A stretch of DNA of 64,000 nucleotides from Phycisphaerales bacterium (GTDB taxonomy: Bacteria > Planctomycetota > Phycisphaerae > Phycisphaerales > UBA5793). Under the pieces are notes generated by a model. The model saw only the letters and a list, made by a program, of their open reading frames with translations, searched no databases and was not told the DNA's origin. Positions 15,147-25,230 of this stretch are shown here, one piece after another; position 1 is the first letter of the stretch, and the number at the start of each line of letters is the position of its first letter. The stretch lies in the NCBI GenBank assembly GCA_020852515.1, contig JADZAS010000013.1, positions 496,001 through 560,000 on the forward strand, read 5' to 3'. The position numbers and the translations under genes were made by a program.

Positions 15147-17320
15147 GCAAGAACAAATCTCAGCAGGCGCCGCAGCAGGAGACGGCTTCGAGCCGGCGCC
15201 TTAAGTATGGCCTGAGCGTCGGCGTGCTGCTCCTGTCGCTGCTCATCATCCTTGGCGTGGTCAACTGGCTCGCCTCAGACGCGGCCTATCGCATGGACCT
15301 CACCGAGCGCGGCCGCTACTCCATCAGCCAGCAGACGCGCAACCTGCTCAAGTCGCTCGATGAGCATGTCACCATCACCCTGCTGTTCGCCGAGAGCGAT
15401 CCGACGCTCAACACCGACGAGCAGCGGCTGGTTGCGTCGCAGCGGCGCGAGATCGAAGATGTGCTGCGCGAACTGCGCAACAAGAGCGACAAGATCGAAG
15501 TCGTGCGCATCGATCCCACCGACCATCGCACGATCACGCAATACGACGAACTCATCGCCCGGCTCAAGGAGATCTACGCCGAGGAATCCGCAGCGTACGA
15601 AGCGGCGGCAAGGGAAGGCCAGGCGGCGCTGGAGCAACTCGCCACGTTTGCCGCCCGGCAGGGCGAGGTGCTCATCGGCGCGATGGGTGAACTGCCCTCC
15701 GACCACGTCTCGCGCCGGGACTTCCAGACCATCACGCTCGTGCTCTCTTCCGTGATCCCGCGCGAGAGCCAGGCGGCGATCGAAGCGATCGACGAATCGC
15801 TCAAGGACTCGCCGATGACAGGCGCGCCGTTTCCCGATCTGGCAGGCGCGGTCTCGATCGTCCGGGCTGGCGCCGACCGGGCCGGCACGCTCAACCAGAT
15901 CGCCGATTTCTTCGAACAGTCGATCGACGCCGGCACGCTGCCCGAATCGCTTGCGGGCAAACTCCAGCCGAACATCCAGGCGTACCGCGACATGGCGTCG
16001 TCGCTGCTCGATGAGCAGGAAAGGGTCGACGATCTCAAGCCGCTCGAACTGAGCAAGATCAACTCGGCTTTGCGCTCGCGCAACTGCGTGCTGCTGACCA
16101 GCCCGACGCGCGCCACGGTGCTGTCCTACAGCCGGCTCTTCCCGCCTCCGGGCGCGCAGCAGGCGGCCGAGGAGGCCACGGCCGGCGTGCGGCGCTTCGC
16201 GGGCGAGACGGTGCTTGCTTCGGGCATTCGCCAACTCATGCTCACCGATCGGCCCAAGGTGATCTTCTGCCACTCCGAGCAGGCGCCGACGATTCTCTCC
16301 GGCCGGCCCGATCGCCTTGATCTCGCCTCGGTCGCCAGCCACTTGCGCGACTTGGGCTTTGACGTACAGGAGTGGAATGTGAACTCGGGCCCGCGCCCGA
16401 CGATCGAGCAGACGACTGGCCAGCCGGTGTGGGTCATCCTGCCGCCGGCGCCGACGGGCCAGCAGATGATGACCGGCGCTGAACTGGCCGATGCAGCCAA
16501 GCAACTCGTCGCCGAAGGCGCCAACGTGATGATGAACTTCTTTCCGGGCCTCGTGGCCGGTCTCGGGCAGCAGGACCCGTGGAACGGCGCGATCGAGCCG
16601 TTGGGCGTCACCGCCGACACCGGTCAGATCATCGTCGAGCAGATCCCCCTGCCAAATGGGCCGCCTCAGACGGACCCGACGCACGTCTTCGTCGACTTCC
16701 TCAGCGAGAATCCGATCGCCACGGCCGTGCGCGGTGAGCCGACCCAGTTGAGCCTTATGGTGCCGTTGCAGCTCGACTCCGACGATACCGCCGAAGACAA
16801 AGACCCGCCGGACGAGGATTCGCAGGGCGAATCGCCGCAGCAGCCGCCTGCGGATTCGAACGTCCACAAGACGCCTCTGCTGCAACTCAAGCCCAGCGAG
16901 CGCATCTGGGCGACAGACGTGATGAACCTGATGCAGGGTGGTCAGATCAATCCGCCCGCCGAGCGGCGCAAAGAGCCGTACACCGTGGCCGCCGCCGTAG
17001 AGCGGCGAGGTGACTTCGGCCTGCAGCGGGCGCTCATCATCGGCTCGGCCCAGTGGTGCTGGACGGCGCAGGTCGGGCAGTATGACCTTTCCATGGGTCT
17101 GCCGATGTACCCGGGCAACAGCGAGCTCTTCGCCTCCGGCGTGTGCTGGCTGGCCCATCTTGATGAACTCATCGCCCGCAGTCCGCGTGCCGAATCCGTC
17201 GCTCGCATCGAGAATCTCGGCTCCGGCGCGCAGATTTTCTGGCGCTGGGCATTGATCGGCGGCCTGCCGGTGTTGAGCCTTGTGGCGGGCATCTTCGTGG
17301 CCGTCAGCCGGCGAGGCTAG
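15137..17320 (+). CDS. GldG-like ABC transporter accessory protein
   Basis: The protein of 727 residues has a basic N-terminus, one membrane helix (about 21-42, YGLSVGVLLLSLLIILGVVN) and then DLTERGRYSISQQTRNLLKS, the family hallmark of the GldG/ABC_transp_aux proteins. It ends with a second helix (FWRWALIGGLPVLSLVAGIF) and a short RRG tail. The long region between lies in the periplasm. An acidic, Asp/Glu/Pro-rich stretch near residues 550-575 is a probable linker. It overlaps the permease gene by 10 bases. It probably couples the exporter to a periplasmic or envelope partner; this is by family analogy. Confidence 0.88.
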   Translation: MAVSKNKSQQAPQQETASSRRLKYGLSVGVLLLSLLIILGVVNWLASDAAYRMDLTERGRYSISQQTRNLLKSLDEHVTITLLFAESDPTLNTDEQRLVASQRREIEDVLRELRNKSDKIEVVRIDPTDHRTITQYDELIARLKEIYAEESAAYEAAAREGQAALEQLATFAARQGEVLIGAMGELPSDHVSRRDFQTITLVLSSVIPRESQAAIEAIDESLKDSPMTGAPFPDLAGAVSIVRAGADRAGTLNQIADFFEQSIDAGTLPESLAGKLQPNIQAYRDMASSLLDEQERVDDLKPLELSKINSALRSRNCVLLTSPTRATVLSYSRLFPPPGAQQAAEEATAGVRRFAGETVLASGIRQLMLTDRPKVIFCHSEQAPTILSGRPDRLDLASVASHLRDLGFDVQEWNVNSGPRPTIEQTTGQPVWVILPPAPTGQQMMTGAELADAAKQLVAEGANVMMNFFPGLVAGLGQQDPWNGAIEPLGVTADTGQIIVEQIPLPNGPPQTDPTHVFVDFLSENPIATAVRGEPTQLSLMVPLQLDSDDTAEDKDPPDEDSQGESPQQPPADSNVHKTPLLQLKPSERIWATDVMNLMQGGQINPPAERRKEPYTVAAAVERRGDFGLQRALIIGSAQWCWTAQVGQYDLSMGLPMYPGNSELFASGVCWLAHLDELIARSPRAESVARIENLGSGAQIFWRWALIGGLPVLSLVAGIFVAVSRRG

Positions 17321-17350
17321 GCCGACGGCGCTTCAACTGGAGATCGAGGC

Positions 17351-18790
17351 ATGAACATTCGTCTCACGCTCATCGTGCTCGTGCTCGCCGTCGTGGCCGG
17401 CGTCGTGGCGATTATCAAACTGCGCAATCCCGCCCCGCCATCCACGACTCAGCCCGCCGCGGGCACGCGCCTGCTCAGTCCCGATGAATTCAATCCTGAC
17501 GACGTGACGCGCATCAGCGTGGAGAAGGGTGATGAGCACTACACCTTCGAACGGGACGGCGAGCAGTGGTGGCAGACCGAGCCCGTGCGATTCGAGATGG
17601 TGACCTGGTCGATCCGCATGCTCGCCACGTCGGCTGCGGACCTCACCATCTCCGAGACCATTGCCGCGCGCGATCTCAAGGGAGACCTCACGGCTGAAAA
17701 ACTCGGCCTCGATCCGGCCATGGCAACCGTGACGCTTGACGCCGGCGACAAGCAGTTCAATCTCTACCTCGGTCGAATTGCCGCGGGCGGCAAGGCCTAC
17801 GCGCGGCTCGCGCCCGAAGGCGAGGTGAGCATCGTGGAAGACACGCTCCACCGCCGCGTGTTCGACTCCTCGCCGCGCGAATGGCGCGTCAAGAACCTCT
17901 TCCACGGCGTCGGTGCGGATGCATCGCGCATCACCATCGAGCAGAGCGAGTCCGGCAAGACCACCAGCCTCGTCAGGACCGCCGGCAAGTGGCGCCTCAC
18001 GCTGCCCATCGACACACCGGCCGACGAGACGGCGGTCTCGCGCCTCATCGGAACGCTCGGCTCGCTGCAGGTCGAGAGCTTCGTCGATGACAATCCCGCC
18101 GACCTTGCCGACTTCGGCCTCGACAACCCCTGGGCGACGATCACTGTTGAAACTGACAAGGTCGATTCCGACGGCAAGGTCACGACGAATCGCGAATCAG
18201 TGCTGCTGGGCAGCCCATTCGACCTGCAGGACGCCGCCCGCTACGCGAAGCTCGCCGACCAGCCGCCCGTCGTCAAGGTGCGCGCCAACGACATAAGGAC
18301 GCTCACGCCCGATCCGGCGTCGCTGGCTTCCCGTGCCGTGGTGACGCTGCCGCGCCAGGATGTTCGCGCCTTGGTCATCGATGGCCAGGAGGGCCGCTTC
18401 CGCCTGGAGCGTAATCTCGACGCATGGACGATCACGCACGATGACGGCTCGACAGCGCCGGCGCGCACCGAAGCCGTGATCAGCCTGCTTGATCAGTTGA
18501 CGCTGCCCTGCCAGGGTGTCGAGATCGCCGCCAGCGGCGCTGCGGTCGATGGCAGTTACCTCGGCAAGGTCGCGGTCGAAGGCTTCAGCAGCGGCACCGT
18601 CGCCGAGACGACGTGGTACCGGCGCCAGAAGGATGATGCGGCGCAGCTCGTCCTGGCCGACGGCTCGGGCGCGCTGCGCTGGCGATCAATGGTCAACGTC
18701 CCCGAACTCGTGGCCGAAACATTCGCAGCCGGCGCCGCCACCGGCGGCGGCGAAACCGGCGCCACCAACGAGCCCGAACCGATCAAGTGA
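17351..18790 (+). CDS. DUF4340 protein, membrane-anchored
   Basis: A 479-residue protein with an N-terminal membrane helix (LTLIVLVLAVVAGVVAII) and repeated DUF4340-type segments, for example RLLSPDEFNPDDVTRISVEK followed by FERDGEQWWQTEPV, then KLGLDPAMATVTLD, and later REWRVKNLF and FGLDNPWATITV. DUF4340 genes are nearly always next to GldG-like genes, as here (30 bases apart), so it is a probable periplasmic component of the same ABC system. The C-terminus is Gly/Thr/Glu-rich and disordered. Confidence 0.87.
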   Translation: MNIRLTLIVLVLAVVAGVVAIIKLRNPAPPSTTQPAAGTRLLSPDEFNPDDVTRISVEKGDEHYTFERDGEQWWQTEPVRFEMVTWSIRMLATSAADLTISETIAARDLKGDLTAEKLGLDPAMATVTLDAGDKQFNLYLGRIAAGGKAYARLAPEGEVSIVEDTLHRRVFDSSPREWRVKNLFHGVGADASRITIEQSESGKTTSLVRTAGKWRLTLPIDTPADETAVSRLIGTLGSLQVESFVDDNPADLADFGLDNPWATITVETDKVDSDGKVTTNRESVLLGSPFDLQDAARYAKLADQPPVVKVRANDIRTLTPDPASLASRAVVTLPRQDVRALVIDGQEGRFRLERNLDAWTITHDDGSTAPARTEAVISLLDQLTLPCQGVEIAASGAAVDGSYLGKVAVEGFSSGTVAETTWYRRQKDDAAQLVLADGSGALRWRSMVNVPELVAETFAAGAATGGGETGATNEPEPIK

Positions 18791-18803
18791 TCGAATCGCG
18801 CCC

Positions 18804-19739
18804 CTACGGCAGCGTCCACTGGCCGTCGCGGTAGACGGTGAGCGTCGTGTTGATCTCGTACCACCGGGGCAGCATGCTCAGGTCGAGCACCGGGCGGGCA
18901 CGGGCCTGATCGACGGCCATGCGCGCCGACCACGACGCCTGCTCACCGGATTGCAGGGCGACCTCAAAGAGCAGCATCGAATCGAGGTCAGAGGGCGCGA
19001 TGCGCTCGCCCGGCTCGCCGCCGCAGATGTTGCAGATGATGAACTGCTGTCCGCCGCACAGAGCGCACTGGCCCGGCGAAGCGCCGCCGTGGCACGAGGG
19101 GCACTTGATGATGCGCTCGTTGCGGCAGGTGGGACAGCGCGGGTAGTTGCGGCAGAAGGACATGATCTGGCCAATGGAGCCGAAACTCCGGCCGAACTCC
19201 TTGGCGAGCCGCTGCGTGGCGTCGTTGAGTTCGAGCGCGGCCAGCGCCTTCTGCCCGTCGCCCTGGCGATAGAAACCGAGCATCGAAGACAGCAGCGACG
19301 CGGCGCGGCGGAACTCGCTCTCCGCCTCTTTCAGGCCCAGCGCTTCAGGCGACTCGACTGTCTCCGAATCGGACAGCAGCGCCGCCAGCGAGCGCAGGTC
19401 CCGCTCCTCCATCGACCGGCCGCGGCGCTTCTCGATCTCGGCCATCGCGAGGCATGCGCTGCGGCCAAAGCGATCGCCGTCGAGCCGCGCCGCGAGCACG
19501 AACAGCCGCACCGCCAGGTCGAGTTGATTCTCGTCAATTGCCTCCTCGCCAAGCAGAAAGTACGCCTCAGGATCGGAAGGCGACAGCTGTTCGAGCCTGG
19601 CATCCATGCTCGGCGCGTCTTGGTTCGTCGGCGACGATTCCGCCGGCGCTGCCGCAGCCGGGGGCGACTCCTGGGCGAGAATCGGCCGGGGCGTCAGGAG
19701 CAGCAGACCGCAGAGCATCGTGATCAAAGCGCGTTGCAT
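18804..19739 (-). CDS. Exported protein with DnaJ-type four-CxxC zinc finger
   Basis: A 311-residue protein with signal peptide (ITMLCGLLLLTPRPILAQ), a helical TPR-like part (about 40-175) and, near residues 195-245, four CxxC pairs in close order: CPTC, CPSCHGG, CALCGG and CNICGG. This is the CxxCxGxG spacing of the DnaJ central zinc-binding domain. The C-terminus is a beta-rich segment ending VYRDGQWTLP. It is the last gene of the ExbB/ExbD/VWA operon and its ATG overlaps the previous stop (TGATG). It may bind zinc and unfolded segments in the periplasm (inference); no enzyme motif is seen. Confidence 0.78.
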   Translation of the reverse strand: MQRALITMLCGLLLLTPRPILAQESPPAAAAPAESSPTNQDAPSMDARLEQLSPSDPEAYFLLGEEAIDENQLDLAVRLFVLAARLDGDRFGRSACLAMAEIEKRRGRSMEERDLRSLAALLSDSETVESPEALGLKEAESEFRRAASLLSSMLGFYRQGDGQKALAALELNDATQRLAKEFGRSFGSIGQIMSFCRNYPRCPTCRNERIIKCPSCHGGASPGQCALCGGQQFIICNICGGEPGERIAPSDLDSMLLFEVALQSGEQASWSARMAVDQARARPVLDLSMLPRWYEINTTLTVYRDGQWTLP

Positions 19740-22570
19740 CAGAATCCACCTCCTCGCGCCGCCTGACCGAAGCGCACTTCCCACACCTTGGTCAGCGCCC
19801 GTTCGGCGATGAGCAGTTGCTCCATGGCGTTGCGGCTGGCGGCGAGTCGCTGCGTCGTCGATTCGAGCAGGGTGGAAAGCTCTTGCCGGGCGGCCGGCCG
19901 CTCCGAAGACGTGACGTAACACGCTGCTTCGAGCGTGGCCATCTGCCACGCGTGGAACCGGCCGATCGGGTCGTCGAGCACCGCGGCGCGGATCGCGGCG
20001 CGGTGCGTGATCTGGTGCAGCGTGGCCGGAAGCGGCGCGATGGGCTGCATCGGCCGGGCGACCTCGACCCACTGCTCGAAGCTCAACTTCGCCGCCTGCG
20101 CCGGATCGAGGCTCGATGGAGTGGTGCGCAGCAGACGATCGCCATACACCGCGGCCAGCAGGTCGGCCAGCGAGTCGATGACGGCGTTGGCATTCAGCGC
20201 GCCGCGCAGGTATGCCGCCCGTCGAAGCAGCGCCAACCGCGCCACGCGATACCACTGCTCGTCGCGCGGATCGGGGAGGTTCTCAGCGGTGATGCGCTCG
20301 ATCGCGGCCGAGAGCGCGCCGTCGGAGCGGTCGGGGATCATCTTGTCCGCCAGCGCGAGCAGGACGTTGGGCCCCGACGCGTAGGAGCCTGCGATGGTGT
20401 CCAAGGCCACCTCGCGCATCTCGCGCGGCTGGCCGTTGAGCGCGATGTCGGCGAGCACCGCCGCGTTGATCGGCCCCAGTTCGCCGGCGATGTCGCTGGG
20501 CAGGCGCTCGATGAGTTGCTTCATGCCTTCCCGATCATTGTCTTTGGCGGCGCGGAAGTACTGCACGGCCCACTCGCCGTCGCCGCCGATGGGCGCTTCG
20601 GCCCGGCCGGGATTGTTCGCCGTCGCCAGACGCGCATCAGCCAGGCGCGATTCGGCGCCGGCCAGCAGCAGCGCCGCATCTTCTGGCCGGCCCGCCCAGA
20701 CGAGCGCGGCGGCGCTGTTGTGAAAGGCCGTTTCGATTGTCTGCACGAGGATTTCGCCATGTGTGACGCGCACCGGCTCCACGAGCAGGCGATCGGCGCG
20801 CAGAATCCAGTCGTCGATCCCGGTGCGCGCCGGCGCGCCGCCAGCCGTCTGGCCCGCGGCGGTCCACGCTTCGGCCAGTCGCTGGCGCAGGTCCGCCCGC
20901 TGCTGGGCGCCCGCGTCGGTGGGCACGATGAACGAATCGTCGAGCCCCGGAATGGCGCCGGTCGAGACGATCCACGCTGAGACGACGGCGAGGTCGTCGG
21001 CCGAGACGCGCGGCTCATCCCACCATGCCAGCAGCGCGCTCCGCGCCGCCGCTGACGTGCTCCACCGCACCGCAGAAAAGAGCGCGGCGAGTACGCGGCC
21101 GGCGCTGTCCGAGGTGGCGACGTCGGGCCCTTCGATCAGCAGTTGCCGCGCCGACTCGAGCGCCAGGTCCTCGGCCTGATCTTTGTCGGAAACAGTCGTC
21201 ACGCACTGAAGCCAGGCGATCCAGCTTTCCACGGCGCCGGATTCGATCGTCACGGCGCCCACCAGCGGCATGATCATCTCGCGCAGCGCAAAGCGGGCCG
21301 CGGCGTCGAAGTCGCCCGAGCGCGGCGGAGCGCCGGTGGGCACGTGCCGGCGCCAGTGCTGCTCGACCACGCTCCGCACCGGCGCGGGCAGGTCTGGCTC
21401 GCGCATAAGCACCGCGAGCATGCCCACGGACCAGGCGCGGCCGGTCAGCCCGTCGGGCGCCATCCATCGCGTCTGCTCGGGGTCGAGAAGCGACACGAGC
21501 GAAGCCGCGCTTGGCTGGTCACGGCCGAGCCGATAGATGGCCGAGACGAGCACATCGCGCAGGCGTTCGCGGCCGGCGCTGTCGAACACCATCCACTGCT
21601 TGCGGCCCTGTGTTGCTGCAGATGCGAAGAGATTCAACGTGGCCTGGTCGAGGGTCGAAGCAGCGGCCGAATCGCGATCGAGCTGTTCGAGCACGCCGGC
21701 AAAGGTCTGCGACATGGGGCTCACCGGCAGGCTGATGGTCTCGTTCTCGATGGCCGGCAGCGTCGGGGCGGCCGGGCGCTTGATCGGCGCAGCGGGCGCG
21801 TTGAGCGCAGCCGTCACTGCCGGGTCGGGCTTGGGACGCATGACGTTGATCTGAAAAAACACCCACACGGCGAACGGAACGACGATCGCCGCACAGGCCA
21901 GAAAGGCCATCATTGCCACAAAGAGATTGCGCTTGGCCGCCTCGTGCGCATCGCGATAGGACAGAACGTCGGAGACGTTGAGCGCCGGCGCGGCGTCGAG
22001 TCCGCCGGCAAACGCGGCGGGCGGCGGGCCGACCAGCGGTGTGTCGCGCGGCGTGGCCAGCGTGACGGGCATGGTGAGGATGGCGTCGAGCAGCGCTTCG
22101 CCCGACACGCCGTGTTGGGCGCCGGCGGCGATGATGCGGTGCCGCGCCTTGCCGTTCCACCCTCCGGCCGACACCCACGCGGCCAGCAGATCGCGCAGGA
22201 ACGCGGGCGGGTAGTTCGGCGCGCCTGAGCCGGTGCGGGCCGAGCCGTTCGAAGCCGCGCGAGAAGCGGGCGCTACCGGCGCGGCCGACGCCGCCACACT
22301 CAGTCGCGCCTTGTGGTAGTCTGCGATGAGCGCCCGGCGAGCCTCGGCGTTAAGCAGCAGCGAGGCCGCGGCGCGGATCTCGCGGCGCAGCGCGTCGGCC
22401 GCCGCATCGTCCGAGCCCGCGCGGACGTTGATGCGAGCCAGCAGCGAATCGACCGCCGTCTGCACATGATGCGGCTCGCATCGATCGGGAGTCAGCCCGA
22501 GCAGTGCGAACGGGCCGATGCGGCCCGAGGTGGTGCCGAGAATCTCAAGCCGAAGCGCTTCGGGGGTCAT
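19739..22570 (-). CDS. Large membrane protein with J-domain-like N-terminus
   Basis: A 943-residue protein. Residues about 17-90 (IGPFALLGLTPDRCEPHHVQ onwards) have the helical pattern of a J domain, with FALLGL at the start and a helix ending ALIADYHKARL, but no HPD tripeptide, so it should not activate DnaK. One membrane helix follows around residue 222-242 (VAMMAFLACAAIVVPFAVWV). The remaining 700 residues are alpha-helical repeats without a named family, presumably periplasmic. Start ATG 22570 overlaps the previous stop (ATGA). The next gene encodes the DnaJ-type zinc finger, so the operon seems to carry split DnaJ-like parts. Confidence 0.75.
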   Translation of the reverse strand: MTPEALRLEILGTTSGRIGPFALLGLTPDRCEPHHVQTAVDSLLARINVRAGSDDAAADALRREIRAAASLLLNAEARRALIADYHKARLSVAASAAPVAPASRAASNGSARTGSGAPNYPPAFLRDLLAAWVSAGGWNGKARHRIIAAGAQHGVSGEALLDAILTMPVTLATPRDTPLVGPPPAAFAGGLDAAPALNVSDVLSYRDAHEAAKRNLFVAMMAFLACAAIVVPFAVWVFFQINVMRPKPDPAVTAALNAPAAPIKRPAAPTLPAIENETISLPVSPMSQTFAGVLEQLDRDSAAASTLDQATLNLFASAATQGRKQWMVFDSAGRERLRDVLVSAIYRLGRDQPSAASLVSLLDPEQTRWMAPDGLTGRAWSVGMLAVLMREPDLPAPVRSVVEQHWRRHVPTGAPPRSGDFDAAARFALREMIMPLVGAVTIESGAVESWIAWLQCVTTVSDKDQAEDLALESARQLLIEGPDVATSDSAGRVLAALFSAVRWSTSAAARSALLAWWDEPRVSADDLAVVSAWIVSTGAIPGLDDSFIVPTDAGAQQRADLRQRLAEAWTAAGQTAGGAPARTGIDDWILRADRLLVEPVRVTHGEILVQTIETAFHNSAAALVWAGRPEDAALLLAGAESRLADARLATANNPGRAEAPIGGDGEWAVQYFRAAKDNDREGMKQLIERLPSDIAGELGPINAAVLADIALNGQPREMREVALDTIAGSYASGPNVLLALADKMIPDRSDGALSAAIERITAENLPDPRDEQWYRVARLALLRRAAYLRGALNANAVIDSLADLLAAVYGDRLLRTTPSSLDPAQAAKLSFEQWVEVARPMQPIAPLPATLHQITHRAAIRAAVLDDPIGRFHAWQMATLEAACYVTSSERPAARQELSTLLESTTQRLAASRNAMEQLLIAERALTKVWEVRFGQAARGGGF

Positions 22571-25230
22571 TGATCGCCCCCCTGCCGCTTCATCTGCTCG
22601 TGCAACTCGCGGATCTTCGCGCCCCACGGCTCCGGGCCATAATCCGGATGCAGCAGGATGTGCTGGCTCATGACCTCGCGGGCCCGCGCGGGTTCGCTGC
22701 CATGGAGCAGGCGCATGAAGTGATAGCGCGCTTCGTACCACTCCGGCGCGGATTCAGGGGACCCGGTCATGGCCGTGCGCCAGTGCTGCAGCGCTTCGTC
22801 GGCGCGGCCGCGGCTCTCCGCAATGATCGCGGCGCCGCGCAGCACGCGAAAGTGACGCGGCTGAGCTTCGAGCAAGCTGGCGAACCAGGATTCGGCGAGT
22901 GGACGCAGTTCGGCGTCGGCGCCTTGGGTCATGGTGTCCAGGGTCAGCGCCGCGTCGGCGACGTTGAGCATGATCGCCGCTGACGCCGGTTCGGCAGCCG
23001 AAGGCGGATCGCCCGCCGACCGCAGCGCCCGCCGACCGTGCAGCACGACGCGGCGAAGCGTCTCCTCAAGGCGCGCGTCCTGTTTGAACGTCTGCCAGTC
23101 CTGCACCGCGTAGGTGTAAAGCGCCCGGCTGGCGGACTGGGCGAAGGCACTGTCTGGGTCGGACTTCCATAACTCTTCGCACCACCTGGCCGCTTCCTCG
23201 AAGCCGCCCGAGAGGATCTGCGCCTGGAATCGGCGGTAGTCGAGTTCGCCGGCAACCGCGGAGAGGTCGATGAGCCCCGCCGCACGGGCCGTTTCGAGGC
23301 GATCGAGAATCTGTCTCGCCTCGCTCACGCGCGCCACGCCGCGCGTGAGCAGCACGTCAAGCACGCGCCGGGCCCGCGTGAGATACTGCTCGCGGGCGGC
23401 GGCGTCGGCGCTGCCGATGAACGCGCGGCGTTCGTCGGCCTCAAGCAGCGGCATGGCCACCTCGAGATACTGCTGCGCCGCCTGGATCCGCCGGTCCGCC
23501 GGCGCGTCGCGAAACAGTAGAAAGAGCATGCGTTCGGCCTCGGCCCGTGCGGCGCCGTAGGCATCGCTGCTGGGTGGAATCGCCAGCAACTCCTCAACCG
23601 CCTGCGGAGACGGGGTCGCGTCCGCCGTGGCCTGGCGAAAACGCACGCGGCCGGCGCGGCTGCTGGACGGGAATCGCTTCACAAACTCCTGCAGGGCCCG
23701 GTCGAGGTCGGCGGCCCACTTTGGATCACTCTCATTGGCGGAGGCCAGGCGTTCGCGGCAGACGATGCTCATCCACATGGCGGACTCGGCTTCGTCGCCG
23801 GTGAGTTCACGCGACGTGTCTTCAAAGAGGCTCGCGGCTGGCGCAAGACGTCCCTGGAAGTACTGTGACCAGGCGACGAGCAGGCGCGCGTGCCGTGCTG
23901 CATCGGGCCACTGCCGCGCATCGCGCCGGTCGGCCGTCGTGGTCAGCAACCGTTCAGCCGCGGCGTAAAGCGCGATCATGTTCGGATCGGTGGCCGGCTC
24001 GTCGCCATGATGAGCCTCGCGCGCCGCTTCGTAGGCCTTTATCGCGGGCACGTAGGCGAGGATGAAACTGTCGCCGCCGAGCGAATCGAGTCGAAAGACA
24101 TCGGCAATCTCGATGACCTGGTGCAGTTCGCCCATCTGCGCCAGCATATTGACGGCCTCCTCGCCCAGCCGGCGCGACTGCGCATCGCCGGTGGATTGCG
24201 ATTGCTCAAGCGCGAGCACGGCAAAGAGGCGCACGAGCGTGGTCGTCAGGCGGCCTTCCGAGCGCCACTTGGCGATGGAGAGTTCGATCTCATCCCATTG
24301 ACCCGCGGCGAAGAGCACCACGAGGCGATAGCCGGGCAGAATCGCCTGCACGCGCGGCGACTGCGGATTGGCCGCCTGCACGTTGTCGAGCCACGCAAGG
24401 CCGGTCTGCGCGCGTCCGGCCTGGGCGTGACACAGCGCGATGCCGATGGCGGCGCGGGCGGCGTGCTCGGGGCTGAGCATCGACTCGGGCACATCTTCAG
24501 GCTCGGGCGGCGCGCCGTCAAACTGCAGAATGTCGCCAAAGAGTTGGATCGCCTGGTCAAGGCCCGACGTGCCGCCGCCGAGCCACGCCTGGTAGTACCG
24601 CGCCCATCCGCCGTAGTAGGCCGCCTGCATGGCAAACGTGTCCAGTTCGGCCAGTTGGGCCTCGATCGTCTCTGAATCGACGTTTGACGTGCCGAAGTCG
24701 GTGCTCTCCAGGCGGCGGATGCGTTCGCGGAAACTGGCGTGGCTGTCTCCCATCGCGGCCGCCACTTCGCCCATCAGGCGCGCCGCGGTCTGCCGCTCTT
24801 CATCCGTCGCGCGGCGCAGCCGGTGGAGTTCGGCCAGGCGCTCGGCGCGGAGATAACTCGCCTTGTGGATCGTCAGGCGGAGCGTTTCCGTATTGGCCTT
24901 GGGCACGCGCTCGAGCATGTCGCGGCTCTTGCGCTCCCAGTGGGCCCGCTCGCGATCGTCGCCGGTCTCATCCAGCATGCGGCCGTAAAGCACCGCGAGA
25001 CGCTCGGCCAGCGGAATGCGCTCCTCGCCCAAGGCCTCGCCGAAGCGGCTCTCGAGGCGCGCAATGACCAGATCCGTCAGCCCGTGCCGTTCGAGATACT
25101 CCACCACCGGGTCGTCATCGCGCGTCGGCGAAGCCTGCGCGCGAGCCAGAGAGGCGCCGGCGGCGATCACCACAGCGCTCATCAGCAGGCCGATCAGGCG
25201 TCGCAACGGACTATTTCGATTCGGGGACAT
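22567..25230 (-). CDS. Exported TPR-like helical repeat protein, 887 residues
   Basis: It begins with a signal peptide (about 1-32, LIGLLMSAVVIAAGASLARA) and continues as nearly pure alpha-helix with Ala/Arg/Leu/Glu repeats typical of TPR or Sel1-like solenoids, for example AIGIALCHAQAGRAQTGLAW and ARLLVAWSQYFQGRLAPAAS. No catalytic motif. It starts 20 bases inside the 3' end of the ExbD gene. Its overall plan (length, short N-terminal EYLERHGLTDLV block after the signal, solenoid, C-terminal ARYHFMRLLHG block) resembles the protein at 53787-56408, which suggests paralogy. It is likely a periplasmic scaffold of the ExbB/ExbD complex (inference). Confidence 0.8.
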   Translation of the reverse strand: MSPNRNSPLRRLIGLLMSAVVIAAGASLARAQASPTRDDDPVVEYLERHGLTDLVIARLESRFGEALGEERIPLAERLAVLYGRMLDETGDDRERAHWERKSRDMLERVPKANTETLRLTIHKASYLRAERLAELHRLRRATDEERQTAARLMGEVAAAMGDSHASFRERIRRLESTDFGTSNVDSETIEAQLAELDTFAMQAAYYGGWARYYQAWLGGGTSGLDQAIQLFGDILQFDGAPPEPEDVPESMLSPEHAARAAIGIALCHAQAGRAQTGLAWLDNVQAANPQSPRVQAILPGYRLVVLFAAGQWDEIELSIAKWRSEGRLTTTLVRLFAVLALEQSQSTGDAQSRRLGEEAVNMLAQMGELHQVIEIADVFRLDSLGGDSFILAYVPAIKAYEAAREAHHGDEPATDPNMIALYAAAERLLTTTADRRDARQWPDAARHARLLVAWSQYFQGRLAPAASLFEDTSRELTGDEAESAMWMSIVCRERLASANESDPKWAADLDRALQEFVKRFPSSSRAGRVRFRQATADATPSPQAVEELLAIPPSSDAYGAARAEAERMLFLLFRDAPADRRIQAAQQYLEVAMPLLEADERRAFIGSADAAAREQYLTRARRVLDVLLTRGVARVSEARQILDRLETARAAGLIDLSAVAGELDYRRFQAQILSGGFEEAARWCEELWKSDPDSAFAQSASRALYTYAVQDWQTFKQDARLEETLRRVVLHGRRALRSAGDPPSAAEPASAAIMLNVADAALTLDTMTQGADAELRPLAESWFASLLEAQPRHFRVLRGAAIIAESRGRADEALQHWRTAMTGSPESAPEWYEARYHFMRLLHGSEPARAREVMSQHILLHPDYGPEPWGAKIRELHEQMKRQGGDQ

